DNA of 64,000 nucleotides. Source: Actinomadura sp. NBRC 104425 (GTDB taxonomy: Bacteria; Actinomycetota; Actinomycetes; Streptosporangiales; Streptosporangiaceae). The stretch is taken from contig NZ_BSTN01000004.1 in the NCBI RefSeq assembly GCF_030269545.1, positions 310,001-374,000 on the forward strand, read 5' to 3'. Below, in pieces: positions 16,707 through 25,436 of the stretch (positions are counted from its first letter, which is position 1; the number at the start of each line of letters is the position of its first letter). The translations under genes and the position numbers were made by a program. Below the pieces are notes generated by a model that was not told the origin of the DNA, searched no databases, and saw only the letters and a list, made by a program, of their open reading frames with translations.

Positions 16707-19676
16707 TCAGCGTCCTCCCTGGTTGAGGCTGCGCACGTGGTCGTAGACGTCCTGGTAGCGCCGCAGGTCGCCGACCCGGGTCACGTGGTCGCACAGCGCC
16801 GCCGCCATCTCCCGGAACGGCCGGTCCGCGGCCCTGGTCAGCGTCGACAGGTCGCCGACGAGCACGAGCTGGTGCTTGGCGCGGGTGAACGCGACGTTCG
16901 CGCGGCGCAGCTCCTTGAGGAACCCGACGCGGCCGTGCGGGTTGCTGCGGGTGAACCCGTAAAGGATCACGTCGCGTTCGCCGCCCTGGAAGGAGTCCAC
17001 GGTGCCCACGTTCAGCCGGGCCAGGTCCGCGTCGCCGATCCGGCGCGCGATGGACTTGGCGATCCGGTCCGCCTGGGCCCGGTACGGGACGATCACCGCC
17101 CATTCGGCGCCGCCGCGCTGGTAGTGCTCGGCGAGCTCGGCCAGCAGCTGCCCCTCGGCCTTGTTGAGGTAGCCGGACTGGCCCCACCGTTCGCCGCCGC
17201 CCACCTGCCGCTCGAAACGCCGGTCTCCGGGCAGCCGGGCGGTGTCGACGAACGCCAGCGGCCGGGCGAACAGCCGGTCCCGGTGTTCGCGCCGGACCTC
17301 CGTCCGCAGCCGGCCCCGGTAGAACGCGTGCGAGATGAACTCGCAGACCGATTCGGGCATGCGCCGCTGCCGGGTCAACTGGACGACGTGGTCGCCGGGA
17401 AGGCCGTCCACCAGCCGTTCCAGGGCGCTCTTGGCGAGCAGGTCCCGGACCAGGGGATCGCCGACGGACGCGCCCCACGCCTCCACCTCCGAGTCGAGGA
17501 ACGGCGGAAGCTGCCGGTCGTCGCCCACCAGCACGGCCCGCCCCGCCCGGGTGAGCGGCACCAGGGCGTCGGCGACGCCGATCTGCCCGGCCTCGTCCAC
17601 GATCGCCAGATCGAACAGGGCGCCGGACATCTCCGGGCGGGACGCGGCGCCGATGCAGGTGGCGGCGATGACGTCGGCATAGCGGATCAGCTCGGGATGC
17701 AGCTGCTCCGGGGCGCTGGAGATGTCGGCCTGCCACTGGGCGAGCAGCTTCGACCGGGCCTCCAGCAGCGCAAGCCGCTCCCGCAGCCAGTGCAGCAGGG
17801 CCGCCAGGTCCGCGTCCCGGGTCCGCGCGTCGGCGTCGGCGCGGACGGGCGGCGGCGTGTCCAGGGCTGCGACGGCGGCGCTCGCGTGGCGGGCGGCCCG
17901 CAGGGCGTCCGACAGGCAGGTCTCCAGGTGGCGGGACGCGGTCGCCGCCTGGACACGCGCCTCCCGCACCCGCGGGTCGTCCCGGGTGGCCGCGTCCAGC
18001 TTCCGCTCGGCCTCGGCGAGCTGCGCGCACGCCCGCTCCCAGGCGCGCCGCAGCCGCTCGGCGCGTTCGCCGGCGGCCCGGCGGCGCCTGTCGGCCAGCA
18101 GCGCCGCCACGCCGAACAGGCCGCCGATCAGCGGCCACGCCCGGCGGGCGCGCATCCGCTCCAGGCGCCGTTCCCGCCTGCCGGACCGCCGCTCGTGCCG
18201 CTCCAGCGCGCCTTCGCATCGGGCGCGTTCGCGCCTGAGGCCGTCCACCCGCTCCTGTGCCGGGCCGTTCACGGCGCGGCGGGCCGCGTCCAACCGCTCC
18301 GCCGCCTGCGCCCGCGCCGCCTCCGCCGCGTCCCGCTCGGCGACGCACCTGGCCAGCTCGTCGGCCCAGCGGCGGGCGTCGCCGAGCCCCGCATAGGACC
18401 GCAGCGACCGCGCGGGATCGTCCAGGATGCGGCTGCGCAGCTCCTCGGCCCGGCGTTCCAGCAGGTACGGCAGCCCCTCGGCGGTGACCGACCCCTCGTG
18501 GCCGACCCGGATCACCTCCAGCTCGCCCGGCAGCCGGGCCAGCACATTGTCGACGGCGCGGTTGGTGTGCGAGGTGACCAGGACGCGTTCCCTCTGCTCG
18601 ACCGCCGCGGCGCGGGCGAGCTCGCTGATGACGCGGGTCTTGCCGGTGCCGGGAGGGCCGAGGACCACCAGCACGTCGGGGGTGGCGAGGCCCTTGCGGA
18701 AGGCGGCCGTCTGCTCGGGGTCCAGCGGCTCGACGGACCGGGCCGCGGTGGGCGGGATCGGCCGCACGCGATGCTCCACCAGAGCCGGCAGGACGGTGGT
18801 GTTGTGGGCCTGCCGGGAGCGCAGCAGCGCGACGGCCTCCCGCTGTTTGGCGTACACCACCTGGCTCGCCGTGACCTCCAGCTCGCCCTGCCGGACGGCC
18901 TCCAGCCGCGCCCAGTCGACCGGCTGGTCGAAGCGGACCGTCACCCGGTCGCGTTCGACCCACGTCACCTGCCCGCGCAGCCCCGGCTCGCCGGGCACCT
19001 GGACGAAGTCGCCCTGCTCCGGCCGCTGCCCGCCCGCGACGTGGAAGACGTACACCGAGCGGGTGCCCTGCCGCTGCCCGCCGGTGGCGGCCACGTCCCG
19101 GTACGGGAACCGCGGGCGCGCCTGCACCGCCTCCGTGGTGATCCGCTCGGCGGCGTCGATCGTCCGGTCGAGCGTGTCGAGGAACGCCGCCTGGGCGGGC
19201 GTGACCGCCGAGGCGCCGCGGGCCGCGGCGAGCTTTTCGGTGAGCCGGCTCCACTCGGCGGCCAGCGGCGCCCAGTACGCGTCGGACGGGCGCGGAATGG
19301 ACTGCACGTTGAACGCCAGCCGCCAGCCGGTCGGGCGGATGAGCAGGCAGCCGCCCGCCAGCCGGTGGTGGTCCTGCAACCGCAGGAGGTTGATCGCACC
19401 GATCGTGTAGGCGTCCCCGTACTTCTTCGTCAGGTACAGGCGGACCGTGCACGTCGGCAGGTACAGCAGCAGGCTCCGGTCGGCGCCGCCCCTGGGCTCC
19501 TCGAAGGTCGCCGCCACGCCGTCCCGCCGGGCGTTCAGCTCGTCGACGAGCCGCTGCGGATCGACCGGGAGCCGCAGGTGGGGGTGCTCGCGGGCCAGGC
19601 GCTCTGCCCGCTCGTGCAGCCGCTCAGCGGGGACCAGGGTGATCGGGCCCGGGAGGTGCACAGGGCGAAAGGTCAT
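16707..19676 (-). CDS. UPF1/DNA2-like superfamily 1 helicase
   Basis: This 989-residue ATPase has SF1 motifs split by a long insertion. Q/I: LDPEQTAAF and GPPGTGKTRV (about 315-345). Ia: VTSHTNRAVDNVL. A coiled, Arg-rich stalk of about 250 residues follows. II: AIVDEAGQIG. III: VLVGDDRQLPPF. IV: LTRQRRMPESVCEFIS. V/VI: VGTVDSFQGGERDVILYGFTRS and ANVAFTRAKHQLVLVGD. The N-terminal 300 residues form a helical/beta region including an SH3-like segment (GDFVQVPG… RVTVRF). It should unwind or translocate on DNA or RNA. ATG 19676 has GAGG five bases upstream and overlaps the preceding SARP-type gene by 53 nt. A UPF1-like helicase inside a VWA/kinase island points to an effector or mobilising role. 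Confidence 0.9.
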   Translation of the reverse strand: MTFRPVHLPGPITLVPAERLHERAERLAREHPHLRLPVDPQRLVDELNARRDGVAATFEEPRGGADRSLLLYLPTCTVRLYLTKKYGDAYTIGAINLLRLQDHHRLAGGCLLIRPTGWRLAFNVQSIPRPSDAYWAPLAAEWSRLTEKLAAARGASAVTPAQAAFLDTLDRTIDAAERITTEAVQARPRFPYRDVAATGGQRQGTRSVYVFHVAGGQRPEQGDFVQVPGEPGLRGQVTWVERDRVTVRFDQPVDWARLEAVRQGELEVTASQVVYAKQREAVALLRSRQAHNTTVLPALVEHRVRPIPPTAARSVEPLDPEQTAAFRKGLATPDVLVVLGPPGTGKTRVISELARAAAVEQRERVLVTSHTNRAVDNVLARLPGELEVIRVGHEGSVTAEGLPYLLERRAEELRSRILDDPARSLRSYAGLGDARRWADELARCVAERDAAEAARAQAAERLDAARRAVNGPAQERVDGLRRERARCEGALERHERRSGRRERRLERMRARRAWPLIGGLFGVAALLADRRRRAAGERAERLRRAWERACAQLAEAERKLDAATRDDPRVREARVQAATASRHLETCLSDALRAARHASAAVAALDTPPPVRADADARTRDADLAALLHWLRERLALLEARSKLLAQWQADISSAPEQLHPELIRYADVIAATCIGAASRPEMSGALFDLAIVDEAGQIGVADALVPLTRAGRAVLVGDDRQLPPFLDSEVEAWGASVGDPLVRDLLAKSALERLVDGLPGDHVVQLTRQRRMPESVCEFISHAFYRGRLRTEVRREHRDRLFARPLAFVDTARLPGDRRFERQVGGGERWGQSGYLNKAEGQLLAELAEHYQRGGAEWAVIVPYRAQADRIAKSIARRIGDADLARLNVGTVDSFQGGERDVILYGFTRSNPHGRVGFLKELRRANVAFTRAKHQLVLVGDLSTLTRAADRPFREMAAALCDHVTRVGDLRRYQDVYDHVRSLNQGGR

Positions 19677-21852
19677 CGCTACCTCGGGAGAGATCGTCGC
19701 GGGCGTTGTCGAACGCGGCGCCGAGCGAACGGATGTCCGGGCGCGCGGAGGGCTCGTCGTCCAGCGCCGCGTCGAGGGCGCGGGCGAGGGGGGCCGGCAG
19801 GCCGGGGACCTGGCGGCCGACCGGCAGCGGCGCCCGGAGCGCGGGCGGGCGGCCGGTCAGCAGATGGTGCGCGAGGGCGGCGAGCTGGTAGGTGTCGGTG
19901 TGCGGGCCGGGGGAGTCGGCGAGCCGCGAGCGCTGCTCGGGCGCCGGATACTCCACGGGGCCTTCGCGCGGTGCGGGGGGACGGGCGGCCAGCCCCAGGT
20001 CGCGCAGCGCCATGCCGTTCCCGTCCAGCCTGATGACTCCGGCCGGGCTGAGGGCCCGGTGGGACAGGCCGCGGTCGTGCAGCACCGCGAGCGTCCGGCA
20101 CAGGTCGGCCAGCCCTCCGAACAGCAGGAACATCTGGTACGCGCTCGGCGGGGCGGTGTCGGCGGCGCCGTCGACATCGAACGCCGCGTCCAGCGTGCGC
20201 CCGGGTTCGGCGCGGGACGACGGCCACGCCAGGATCAGGGTCGCGATCCGCCCGTCGCCGTCGTAGTCGTGCACACGGGGCAGCCCCCGGACCCGGCCGA
20301 GACCGTCGAGCAGTTCCCGTTCGCGCCGCAGCGCGTCGAGGGCGCGCCGCGCCGTCTCGGTGGGCTCGCGGACCTCGACCTGCCGCAGCCACACGTACTG
20401 GGAGCGGGGCTGCCGCCGCCGCAGCGCCCGCGCCTCGCGCAGCACGACGCAATGGTCGGGGGAGTGCCGCTCGGCGAGGTGCCGCTCGTCGAGCAGGTAG
20501 ATGTCGGCGCCGACCGTCACGTCCGCGCCGCCCCGCCACCCCCGCGGCTCGTCCTCGGGCGTCCTGACGGGGACGATCGGCCGCACACCCGCGTCGTCGT
20601 GGTGGTGGGTGATCTGGTCGCCGAGGACCACGGTGCCGTTGACACCGGAGATGTTGTGGCCGTGGTGGTAGTAGGAACCGGCGATGGTGAACTGCCCCGC
20701 AGCGTTATGGGGGCCTTTCCCGTCGAGAATCGCCGCGGCCTCGCCCGCCAGCGCGCCGTCGGCCGCGAGAACGGCCGCCAGTTGCGCACTCAGCTCGCCG
20801 GGATCGGGGACGTCCCGCAGCGCCTCGGAAAGGCGTGCGACGGCGTTGCGGCGCAGCAGCACATCCCACAGGCCTTTCGCCTGGACCCACGAATCCCCCG
20901 GGATCTGATCCGGTATTTGCGGCCAGCCGGAATCCGAGCGGAGAAATGGCAGCGCCGGGACCAGGACATCGGCCATTCGGCGCGCCAGTGCGGTGTTCGC
21001 CGGTGGTGGCATGGCGGCTCCCTCGGTAGGGCGGTCGGGTCGCGGGCCGAGCGCGGGGTCGTCGTCGAGAACACGCTGGTAGAACTGCTTGGTCTCCCGG
21101 CTGACATCGGCGGCGAACCGGTCGTCCGCGCTCCGCCGGAAACGCTCGTACGCCTCGATCGCCTGCAATCTGGCACCCGCCTGCATGTAGGCCCACATCA
21201 GGTGCCGCAGCAGCGGTTCGTCGGACGGATGGGCGCGGTGCAGCCGCTCCAGCTCCGGCAGGATGCGGGCGCCGCGACCCAGCCGCAGTTCCGCCGCCAG
21301 GCAGGCGACCAGCACCCGGTGGTGCTCCTTGCGCAGCTCGCGCCGGTGGGTCTCCATCTGCGCGCCGGGCAGGCCGGCGAGCGGTTCGCAGCCGAGCAGC
21401 CCCGCCTGCCCCTGGCCCCATTCCAGCAGCGCCCGGCGGCCGAGCTCGGCGATCTCCGCATCGTCGCCGGGATCCTTGCGCGCGGCCAGTTCCCGCACCC
21501 TGCCGGCCAGGTCGCGGAAACGGTGCAGATCGACGTCGTCGCGGGCGACCAGCAGCCGGTAGCCGTCCCGGTGGCCCGCAATCAGATCCGCGGCCCCCGC
21601 TTCGGCCTTTCGCAGATCGTCTTTCAGATGTCTCAGCTGCGAGTGCAGCTTCGGCACCAGCGCCTCGGCGCCGAGCGCGTCGGCCTCGTCCTCCCACAGC
21701 GTCCGGATCAGCCTTTCTTTGGGGACGGGCCGTCCCGCGGCCAGCAGAAGCTCCGCCACGAGCAGGCGCCGCAACGGCCCGCCGAGGCCAACGGGGCGGC
21801 CGCCGGATTCGGCCTCCAACCCGCCCAGCAACCGGAATTTCACAGCGTCCAT
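19624..21852 (-). CDS. SARP/BTAD regulator fused to a pseudokinase
   Basis: This 742-residue chimera has residues 1-90 as an OmpR-type winged helix (KFRLLGGLEAESGGRPVGLGG…) and 90-260 as the BTAD helical domain (VDLHRFRDLAGRVR, HRAHPSDEPLLRHLMWAYMQAGARLQAIEAY in type). Residues 300-370 are helical. Residues about 387-413 are Gly/His/Asn-rich with an NISGVNGTVVLGDQI motif. Residues about 450-720 form a protein-kinase fold in which the ATP Lys is Arg (VWLRQV), HRD is HRA and DFG is DLG, so a pseudokinase. ATG 21852 gives the canonical SARP start; an upstream ATG 21963 would add 37 atypical residues. It is first in the minus arm and overlaps the helicase gene, so it may sense a signal and activate the island. 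Confidence 0.8.
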   Translation of the reverse strand: MDAVKFRLLGGLEAESGGRPVGLGGPLRRLLVAELLLAAGRPVPKERLIRTLWEDEADALGAEALVPKLHSQLRHLKDDLRKAEAGAADLIAGHRDGYRLLVARDDVDLHRFRDLAGRVRELAARKDPGDDAEIAELGRRALLEWGQGQAGLLGCEPLAGLPGAQMETHRRELRKEHHRVLVACLAAELRLGRGARILPELERLHRAHPSDEPLLRHLMWAYMQAGARLQAIEAYERFRRSADDRFAADVSRETKQFYQRVLDDDPALGPRPDRPTEGAAMPPPANTALARRMADVLVPALPFLRSDSGWPQIPDQIPGDSWVQAKGLWDVLLRRNAVARLSEALRDVPDPGELSAQLAAVLAADGALAGEAAAILDGKGPHNAAGQFTIAGSYYHHGHNISGVNGTVVLGDQITHHHDDAGVRPIVPVRTPEDEPRGWRGGADVTVGADIYLLDERHLAERHSPDHCVVLREARALRRRQPRSQYVWLRQVEVREPTETARRALDALRRERELLDGLGRVRGLPRVHDYDGDGRIATLILAWPSSRAEPGRTLDAAFDVDGAADTAPPSAYQMFLLFGGLADLCRTLAVLHDRGLSHRALSPAGVIRLDGNGMALRDLGLAARPPAPREGPVEYPAPEQRSRLADSPGPHTDTYQLAALAHHLLTGRPPALRAPLPVGRQVPGLPAPLARALDAALDDEPSARPDIRSLGAAFDNARDDLSRGSDDLSPCAPPGPDHPGPR

Positions 21853-21995
21853 CCCCAGATCAAGCAGCGGCTTCCAGCACGCTGCCAGAAGCCCGCCGAA
21901 CGCGCCAGAACTCCGCCCGGATTCCGCCAAAGCGATCTTCGACGCTTGTGGTGTCGGCGGCACGGGGCCGCGATCGGCACGAAAGGAAAGTGACC

Positions 21996-22208
21996 ATGAA
22001 CGGGACCGGAGAAGCCCGCATCCAGGGCGCGGTGAAGTGGCGCAAGAGCAGCCGCTCCGAGGCCCACGGCGAGTGCGTCGAGATCGCCATGGACGGGGCC
22101 GTGTTCTGCGTGCGCGACTCCAAGGACCCCGACGGACCGGTGATCCGTCTGGGCCGCGTCGGGCGGGCGATGTTCGCCTTGGCGCTGCGCGAGCTCATCG
22201 GGGGCTGA
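21996..22208 (+). CDS. DUF397 protein
   Basis: This 70-residue protein has the DUF397 core: VKWRKSSRSEAHGECVEIA followed by VFCVRDSKDPDGPVIRLGR. ATG 21996 follows GAAAGGAAAG by six bases; upstream GTG codons lack support. In actinomycetes DUF397 proteins are encoded next to XRE/DUF5753 regulators and act with them, possibly as small partner or antitoxin-like proteins. Here the XRE gene converges on it across a strong terminator hairpin. The start lies 143 bp from the divergent SARP-type gene. Confidence 0.9.
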   Translation: MNGTGEARIQGAVKWRKSSRSEAHGECVEIAMDGAVFCVRDSKDPDGPVIRLGRVGRAMFALALRELIGG

Positions 22209-22223
22209 CACCGCCCGCGGGTG

Positions 22224-22257
22224 GGGGATGCGGCGGCCGTCGGGCCGCCGCATCCCC
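22224..22257. terminator. Strong bidirectional terminator hairpin
   Basis: A perfect 15-bp stem (22224-22238 pairing with 22243-22257, GGGGATGCGGCGGCC) closes a GTCG loop between the convergent DUF397 and XRE genes. There is no T-run, as is usual in actinomycetes. Confidence 0.85.
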
Positions 22258-22301
22258 GGTCCCCCGCCGGTCATCGCCGGGTCGGTGCCGTACCGCACGG
22301 T

Positions 22302-23174
22302 TCACTCCGGCGCCCGCAGATCGGCGGCCAGCCGGGCGACGACCCCCCGCGCGTCGTCGCCGAAGACCGCCATCCGCGTCAGTGCGGACCAGGTCTGCCG
22401 GTAGATGCCGACCGACTCGGCGTCGTGCGCGGTCAGGCCGGCGTGGATCGCCTCCACGGAGACGTAGGCGTCGTCGGCGTCGTCGCCCTCGTAGATCACG
22501 AACCCGTGGGAGGCGATGGCCAGCGCCTGCCGCCCGGCCGGGATGATGCCGAGGGAGACGTTGCCGAGCGTGCTGAGCGAGACGACGCGGTCCCACTGCG
22601 GGAGCAGCAAGGCCCGCGCGTCCGGCCCGGGGCACCAGCGCAGCGCCCCCTCGGTGATCAGGAACTCGAACCGCTTGTCCTGCTCGTACAGCGCCAACTG
22701 CCGGTCCATCCGCGCCGCCACGGCGGCCGCAACGCCCTTCCTGACCTGCGGCAGCGGCGACAGGCCGAACACCTGCCGCGCGTACTCGGCGGTCTGCAGC
22801 AGACCGGGCACGAGCGCGGGCTGGAAGGTGCGCGTCACCCGCGCCCGGGCCTCCCGCTCGCGGGCCTCGTCCTGGCGGTGCGGCCGGTTGCGCAGGGACG
22901 CCCGCCAGGTGTGCACCTCGGTGAACGCGCGCTCCGCCAGCCGGACGAGCGACGCCTTGCGCTCGGGCGCGGCGCCGGTGAGATCGGCCCACCGCTCGAC
23001 CTGCGGCAGCGTCGGCAACGCGTCCCCCGACTCGATCCGCGACACCTTCGACTGGCTCATCCCCTCGATCCCGCTCGCCAGCTCGCGGCCGGAGATGCCC
23101 GCCTGGCGGCGCAGCAGCCGCAGCTCGGCGGCGAGCTGCGCCCGCTCGCCGCTCGACTCCGACCGCCCGCTCAC
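22302..23174 (-). CDS. XRE-family regulator with DUF5753 domain
   Basis: This 290-residue protein has a lambda-repressor-like helix-turn-helix (about 12-70: ELRLLRRQAGISGRELASG, MSQSKVSRIESGDALPT). A DUF5753 ligand or partner domain follows to the end (FQPALVPGLLQTAEYARQVF, QDKRFEFLITEGALRW, NVSLGIIPAG). It starts at GTG 23174. Members pair with DUF397 proteins and control development or secondary metabolism. An 8-bp palindromic site at 23232-23258, 58 bp upstream, may be its own operator. Confidence 0.9.
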   Translation of the reverse strand: MSGRSESSGERAQLAAELRLLRRQAGISGRELASGIEGMSQSKVSRIESGDALPTLPQVERWADLTGAAPERKASLVRLAERAFTEVHTWRASLRNRPHRQDEAREREARARVTRTFQPALVPGLLQTAEYARQVFGLSPLPQVRKGVAAAVAARMDRQLALYEQDKRFEFLITEGALRWCPGPDARALLLPQWDRVVSLSTLGNVSLGIIPAGRQALAIASHGFVIYEGDDADDAYVSVEAIHAGLTAHDAESVGIYRQTWSALTRMAVFGDDARGVVARLAADLRAPE

Positions 23175-23656
23175 ACCGGCTCCTCTCTCCGCCGTGCGAC
23201 GCCGGACCTCCTTATGCGAAATGACCCAATCTGATTCACGTCAACTCACAGTGAATCATGCGCAACTGGATGCGCGCAACTCGTGGGGACACCGTACAGG
23301 CTTGCCCTCGGGGCGGTCATACCGTAGCAAGCAGTGATCAAATCTGGAGATCGCGAGTCATGTTGATGCAAGATGAGTCACGGCAGGTGCGGTTCGGGCT
23401 CCGAAGCGGCCGCGTCGCCTCAGGGGCCGGTGCCCGCCCGGGCTTCCGTCGGCATCGCCGACTCGCCACATCAAACGACCGCTAAAGCGGCAAAAAGGAT
23501 GTCATGGACATGGCGTCAGGGTGGGGTGAAGACGTTCGCGTTGCGCGGCCCCCGCGTCCATAAAACTCCTGATCACAGTGAATGCGCCGATCCCCCCAGG
23601 TGAGAAGCTTCGCCCGGCTGCTGCATACCCGTCGAAGATCAGCCAGACTTCAGGCC
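23175..23656. other. 482-bp intergenic region upstream of the XRE and MBL genes
   Basis: It contains the palindrome at 23232-23258 and a repeated GCGCAACT motif (23260-23281). Short open frames here lack ribosome sites and similarity. It probably carries divergent promoters for the XRE gene (minus) and the MBL gene (plus). Confidence 0.4.
23232..23258. promoter_or_regulatory. Palindromic candidate operator upstream of the XRE gene
   Basis: TGATTCAC (23232-23239) and its exact complement GTGAATCA (23251-23258) are separated by 11 bases, 58 bp before the GTG. The AT content stands out from the surroundings. The 19-bp half-site spacing suits a dimeric helix-turn-helix repressor. Binding by this XRE protein is inference. 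Confidence 0.55.
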
Positions 23657-24388
23657 ATGGATGACATCACGGAGATCAGGGCCGGCGTCCATCTCGTCCA
23701 CGGCACCGACACCAACTGGGTGATCCTGACCGAGGGGGACGCCGTCACGCTCGTGGACACCGGGTATCCGGGCGATCGGGAGCGCGTGCTGGCCTCGCTG
23801 GCGGCCGTCGGGCGGCGCCCCGAGGACCTGGCCGCGATTCTCATCACGCACGCCCACGGCGACCATCTCGGGTCGGCGCGGTATCTCGGTGAGACGCACG
23901 ATGTGCCGGTGCTGATGCATCCGCTCGAGATCCCGCACGCGCGCCGGGAGATGCTCCAGCAGATCACTCCGGGCACGATCCTGGCCAACAGCTGGCGGCC
24001 GGGGGTGCTGCCGTGGGCGGTGCGCGTCGTTCGTGCCGGGGGCCTGAAGGACGTCAGCGTCCCGAAGGCCGCGAAGTTCCCCGAGCCCCTGGACGTTCCC
24101 GGCCGCCCCGTCCCCGTGCACACGCCGGGGCATACCGACGGCCACTGCGCCTATCACCTGCCCGAGGCCGGAGTGCTCATCACCGGCGATGCCCTGATCT
24201 CCGCACATCCCACCTCGCGGACGCGGGGCCCGCAGCTGCTGCCCCGGATGTTCCACCACGACTGGGCCGGGGCCGTCGCCGCGCTGGATGATCTGGGCGG
24301 GCTCGACGCCGACGTCCTCCTGCCCGGCCATGGACCGGCCTACCACGGTTCAGCGGCCGAGGCCGTGGAACGCGCGCGCCCGGTGTGA
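23657..24388 (+). CDS. MBL-fold metallo-hydrolase
   Basis: This 243-residue cytoplasmic hydrolase has the binuclear metal motifs THAHGDHLGS (HxHxDH), HTPGHTDGHCAYH, TGDAL and LPGHGP in the expected order. It belongs to the glyoxalase-II-like/lactonase branch; the substrate is not evident. ATG 23657 gives the natural N-terminus (DDITEIRAGVHLVHGTDTNW); an in-frame upstream ATG at 23582 would add a 25-residue Arg-rich extension. No operon partner. Confidence 0.85.
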   Translation: MDDITEIRAGVHLVHGTDTNWVILTEGDAVTLVDTGYPGDRERVLASLAAVGRRPEDLAAILITHAHGDHLGSARYLGETHDVPVLMHPLEIPHARREMLQQITPGTILANSWRPGVLPWAVRVVRAGGLKDVSVPKAAKFPEPLDVPGRPVPVHTPGHTDGHCAYHLPEAGVLITGDALISAHPTSRTRGPQLLPRMFHHDWAGAVAALDDLGGLDADVLLPGHGPAYHGSAAEAVERARPV

Positions 24389-24466
24389 GTCACCGGTCGT
24401 GCGCGCGGCGGCCGCGCTGCTCCGACCGTGGGGGACGCCGTTGTCATGCGGGTCAGGCCGGCGCAT

Positions 24467-25366
24467 TCAGGTCCAGTGTGCGTTGCGGGTGAGGACAGAG
24501 GCGGTGGCCAGGAGCAGGGCGGCGGCCGGGGGCAGGTGGTCGCGGCGCCAGACGATGTCGAGGTCGAAGGTGGGCAGGCCGGGGTCGGTCAGGGGCACTG
24601 CGGCGATGTCGGCGGAGGCGAGGGCCCGCGCCATCGAGGCGGGCACGAGCGTGAAGCTGGCGCGGTCGTCCAGGCGGGGGTGGCGCAGGCCGGGTATCGG
24701 GTCCTCCCGCCAGGCGAAGGCTTCGCCGGTCTGGTCCAGCGCGGCCCGCAGGAGGGCGTAGTGGGCGGGTGCCAGGTGCGGCGAGTAGAAGTAGAAGGTC
24801 TGTCCGGCGAAGTCGCGCAGGGCCACGCCCGTGCGGCCGGCGAAGGGGTGGCGGGCGTCGACCAGCGCCCAGAACGCCTCGCGGCGCAGCGGCTGGCGGG
24901 CGTAGCCGGGACGGTCGGGCACCGTGTGCGACAGCACCAGGTCCACCTCGCCGTCGGACAGCGCGGCGTCCAGGTCGGGTGACCAGCCTTCGCGGGCCTG
25001 GACGCGGAGGGCGGGGTGGCGGTCGCGGGCGGCGGCGATGAGCCGCGGCAGGGTGTCGTAGGCGGCCGACAGGACGTAGCCCACGCGTGCGGTTCCCAGT
25101 TCGCCGCGTCCGGCCAGCACGGTCCGCTCCACGAGCCGGTCGGTGCGGGTGAGGATCTCCCGGGCGCCTTTGACGAAGACGGCGCCGGCCTCGGTGAGGC
25201 GCACCGGCCGGCGTTCGAACAGCGGCGTGCCGAGGCGGTGTTCGAGGTCGCGGATCTGCCGGCTGAGGGGCGGCTGCGCCATGTGCAGACGCCGCGCGGC
25301 GGCGCTGAAGCTCTGCTCCTCGGCGACCGCGAGAACATACCGCATCAGCCGCAGATCGACCTCCAT
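24467..25366 (-). CDS. LysR-family transcriptional regulator
   Basis: This 299-residue protein has an N-terminal winged HTH (LRLMRYVLAVAEEQSFSAAARRLHMAQPPLSRQI) and a LysR substrate domain from about residue 90. ATG 25366 is standard for the family (MEVDLRLMRYVLAV). It is divergent from the MFS transporter, with a palindromic LysR box between them, so it most likely controls the transporter and itself in response to an unknown ligand. Confidence 0.93.
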   Translation of the reverse strand: MEVDLRLMRYVLAVAEEQSFSAAARRLHMAQPPLSRQIRDLEHRLGTPLFERRPVRLTEAGAVFVKGAREILTRTDRLVERTVLAGRGELGTARVGYVLSAAYDTLPRLIAAARDRHPALRVQAREGWSPDLDAALSDGEVDLVLSHTVPDRPGYARQPLRREAFWALVDARHPFAGRTGVALRDFAGQTFYFYSPHLAPAHYALLRAALDQTGEAFAWREDPIPGLRHPRLDDRASFTLVPASMARALASADIAAVPLTDPGLPTFDLDIVWRRDHLPPAAALLLATASVLTRNAHWT

Positions 25367-25377
25367 ACCCTCAATGT

Positions 25378-25398
25378 ATCGAGCGAGACTTTTTCGAT
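25378..25398. promoter_or_regulatory. LysR-box palindrome between LysR and MFS genes
   Basis: ATCGA (25378-25382), 11 bases, then TCGAT (25394-25398) form a perfect T-N11-A-type LysR box 12 bp from the LysR start and 39 bp before the MFS start. Confidence 0.7.
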
Positions 25399-25436
25399 CT
25401 TCGACAGCGGGCGGCCAGAGCTCCGACAATCCTGGG

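Noticed and set aside
16737-20033. Open frame of about 1100 codons on the plus strand
   Set aside because: It is antisense to the helicase and SARP-type genes, with composition-driven residues and no motif.
5999-21852. Calling the island a Zorya system
   Set aside because: No ZorC, ZorD or ZorE was recognised and the helicase is UPF1-like SF1, not the ZorD Snf2 type; only the membrane pair is reminiscent.
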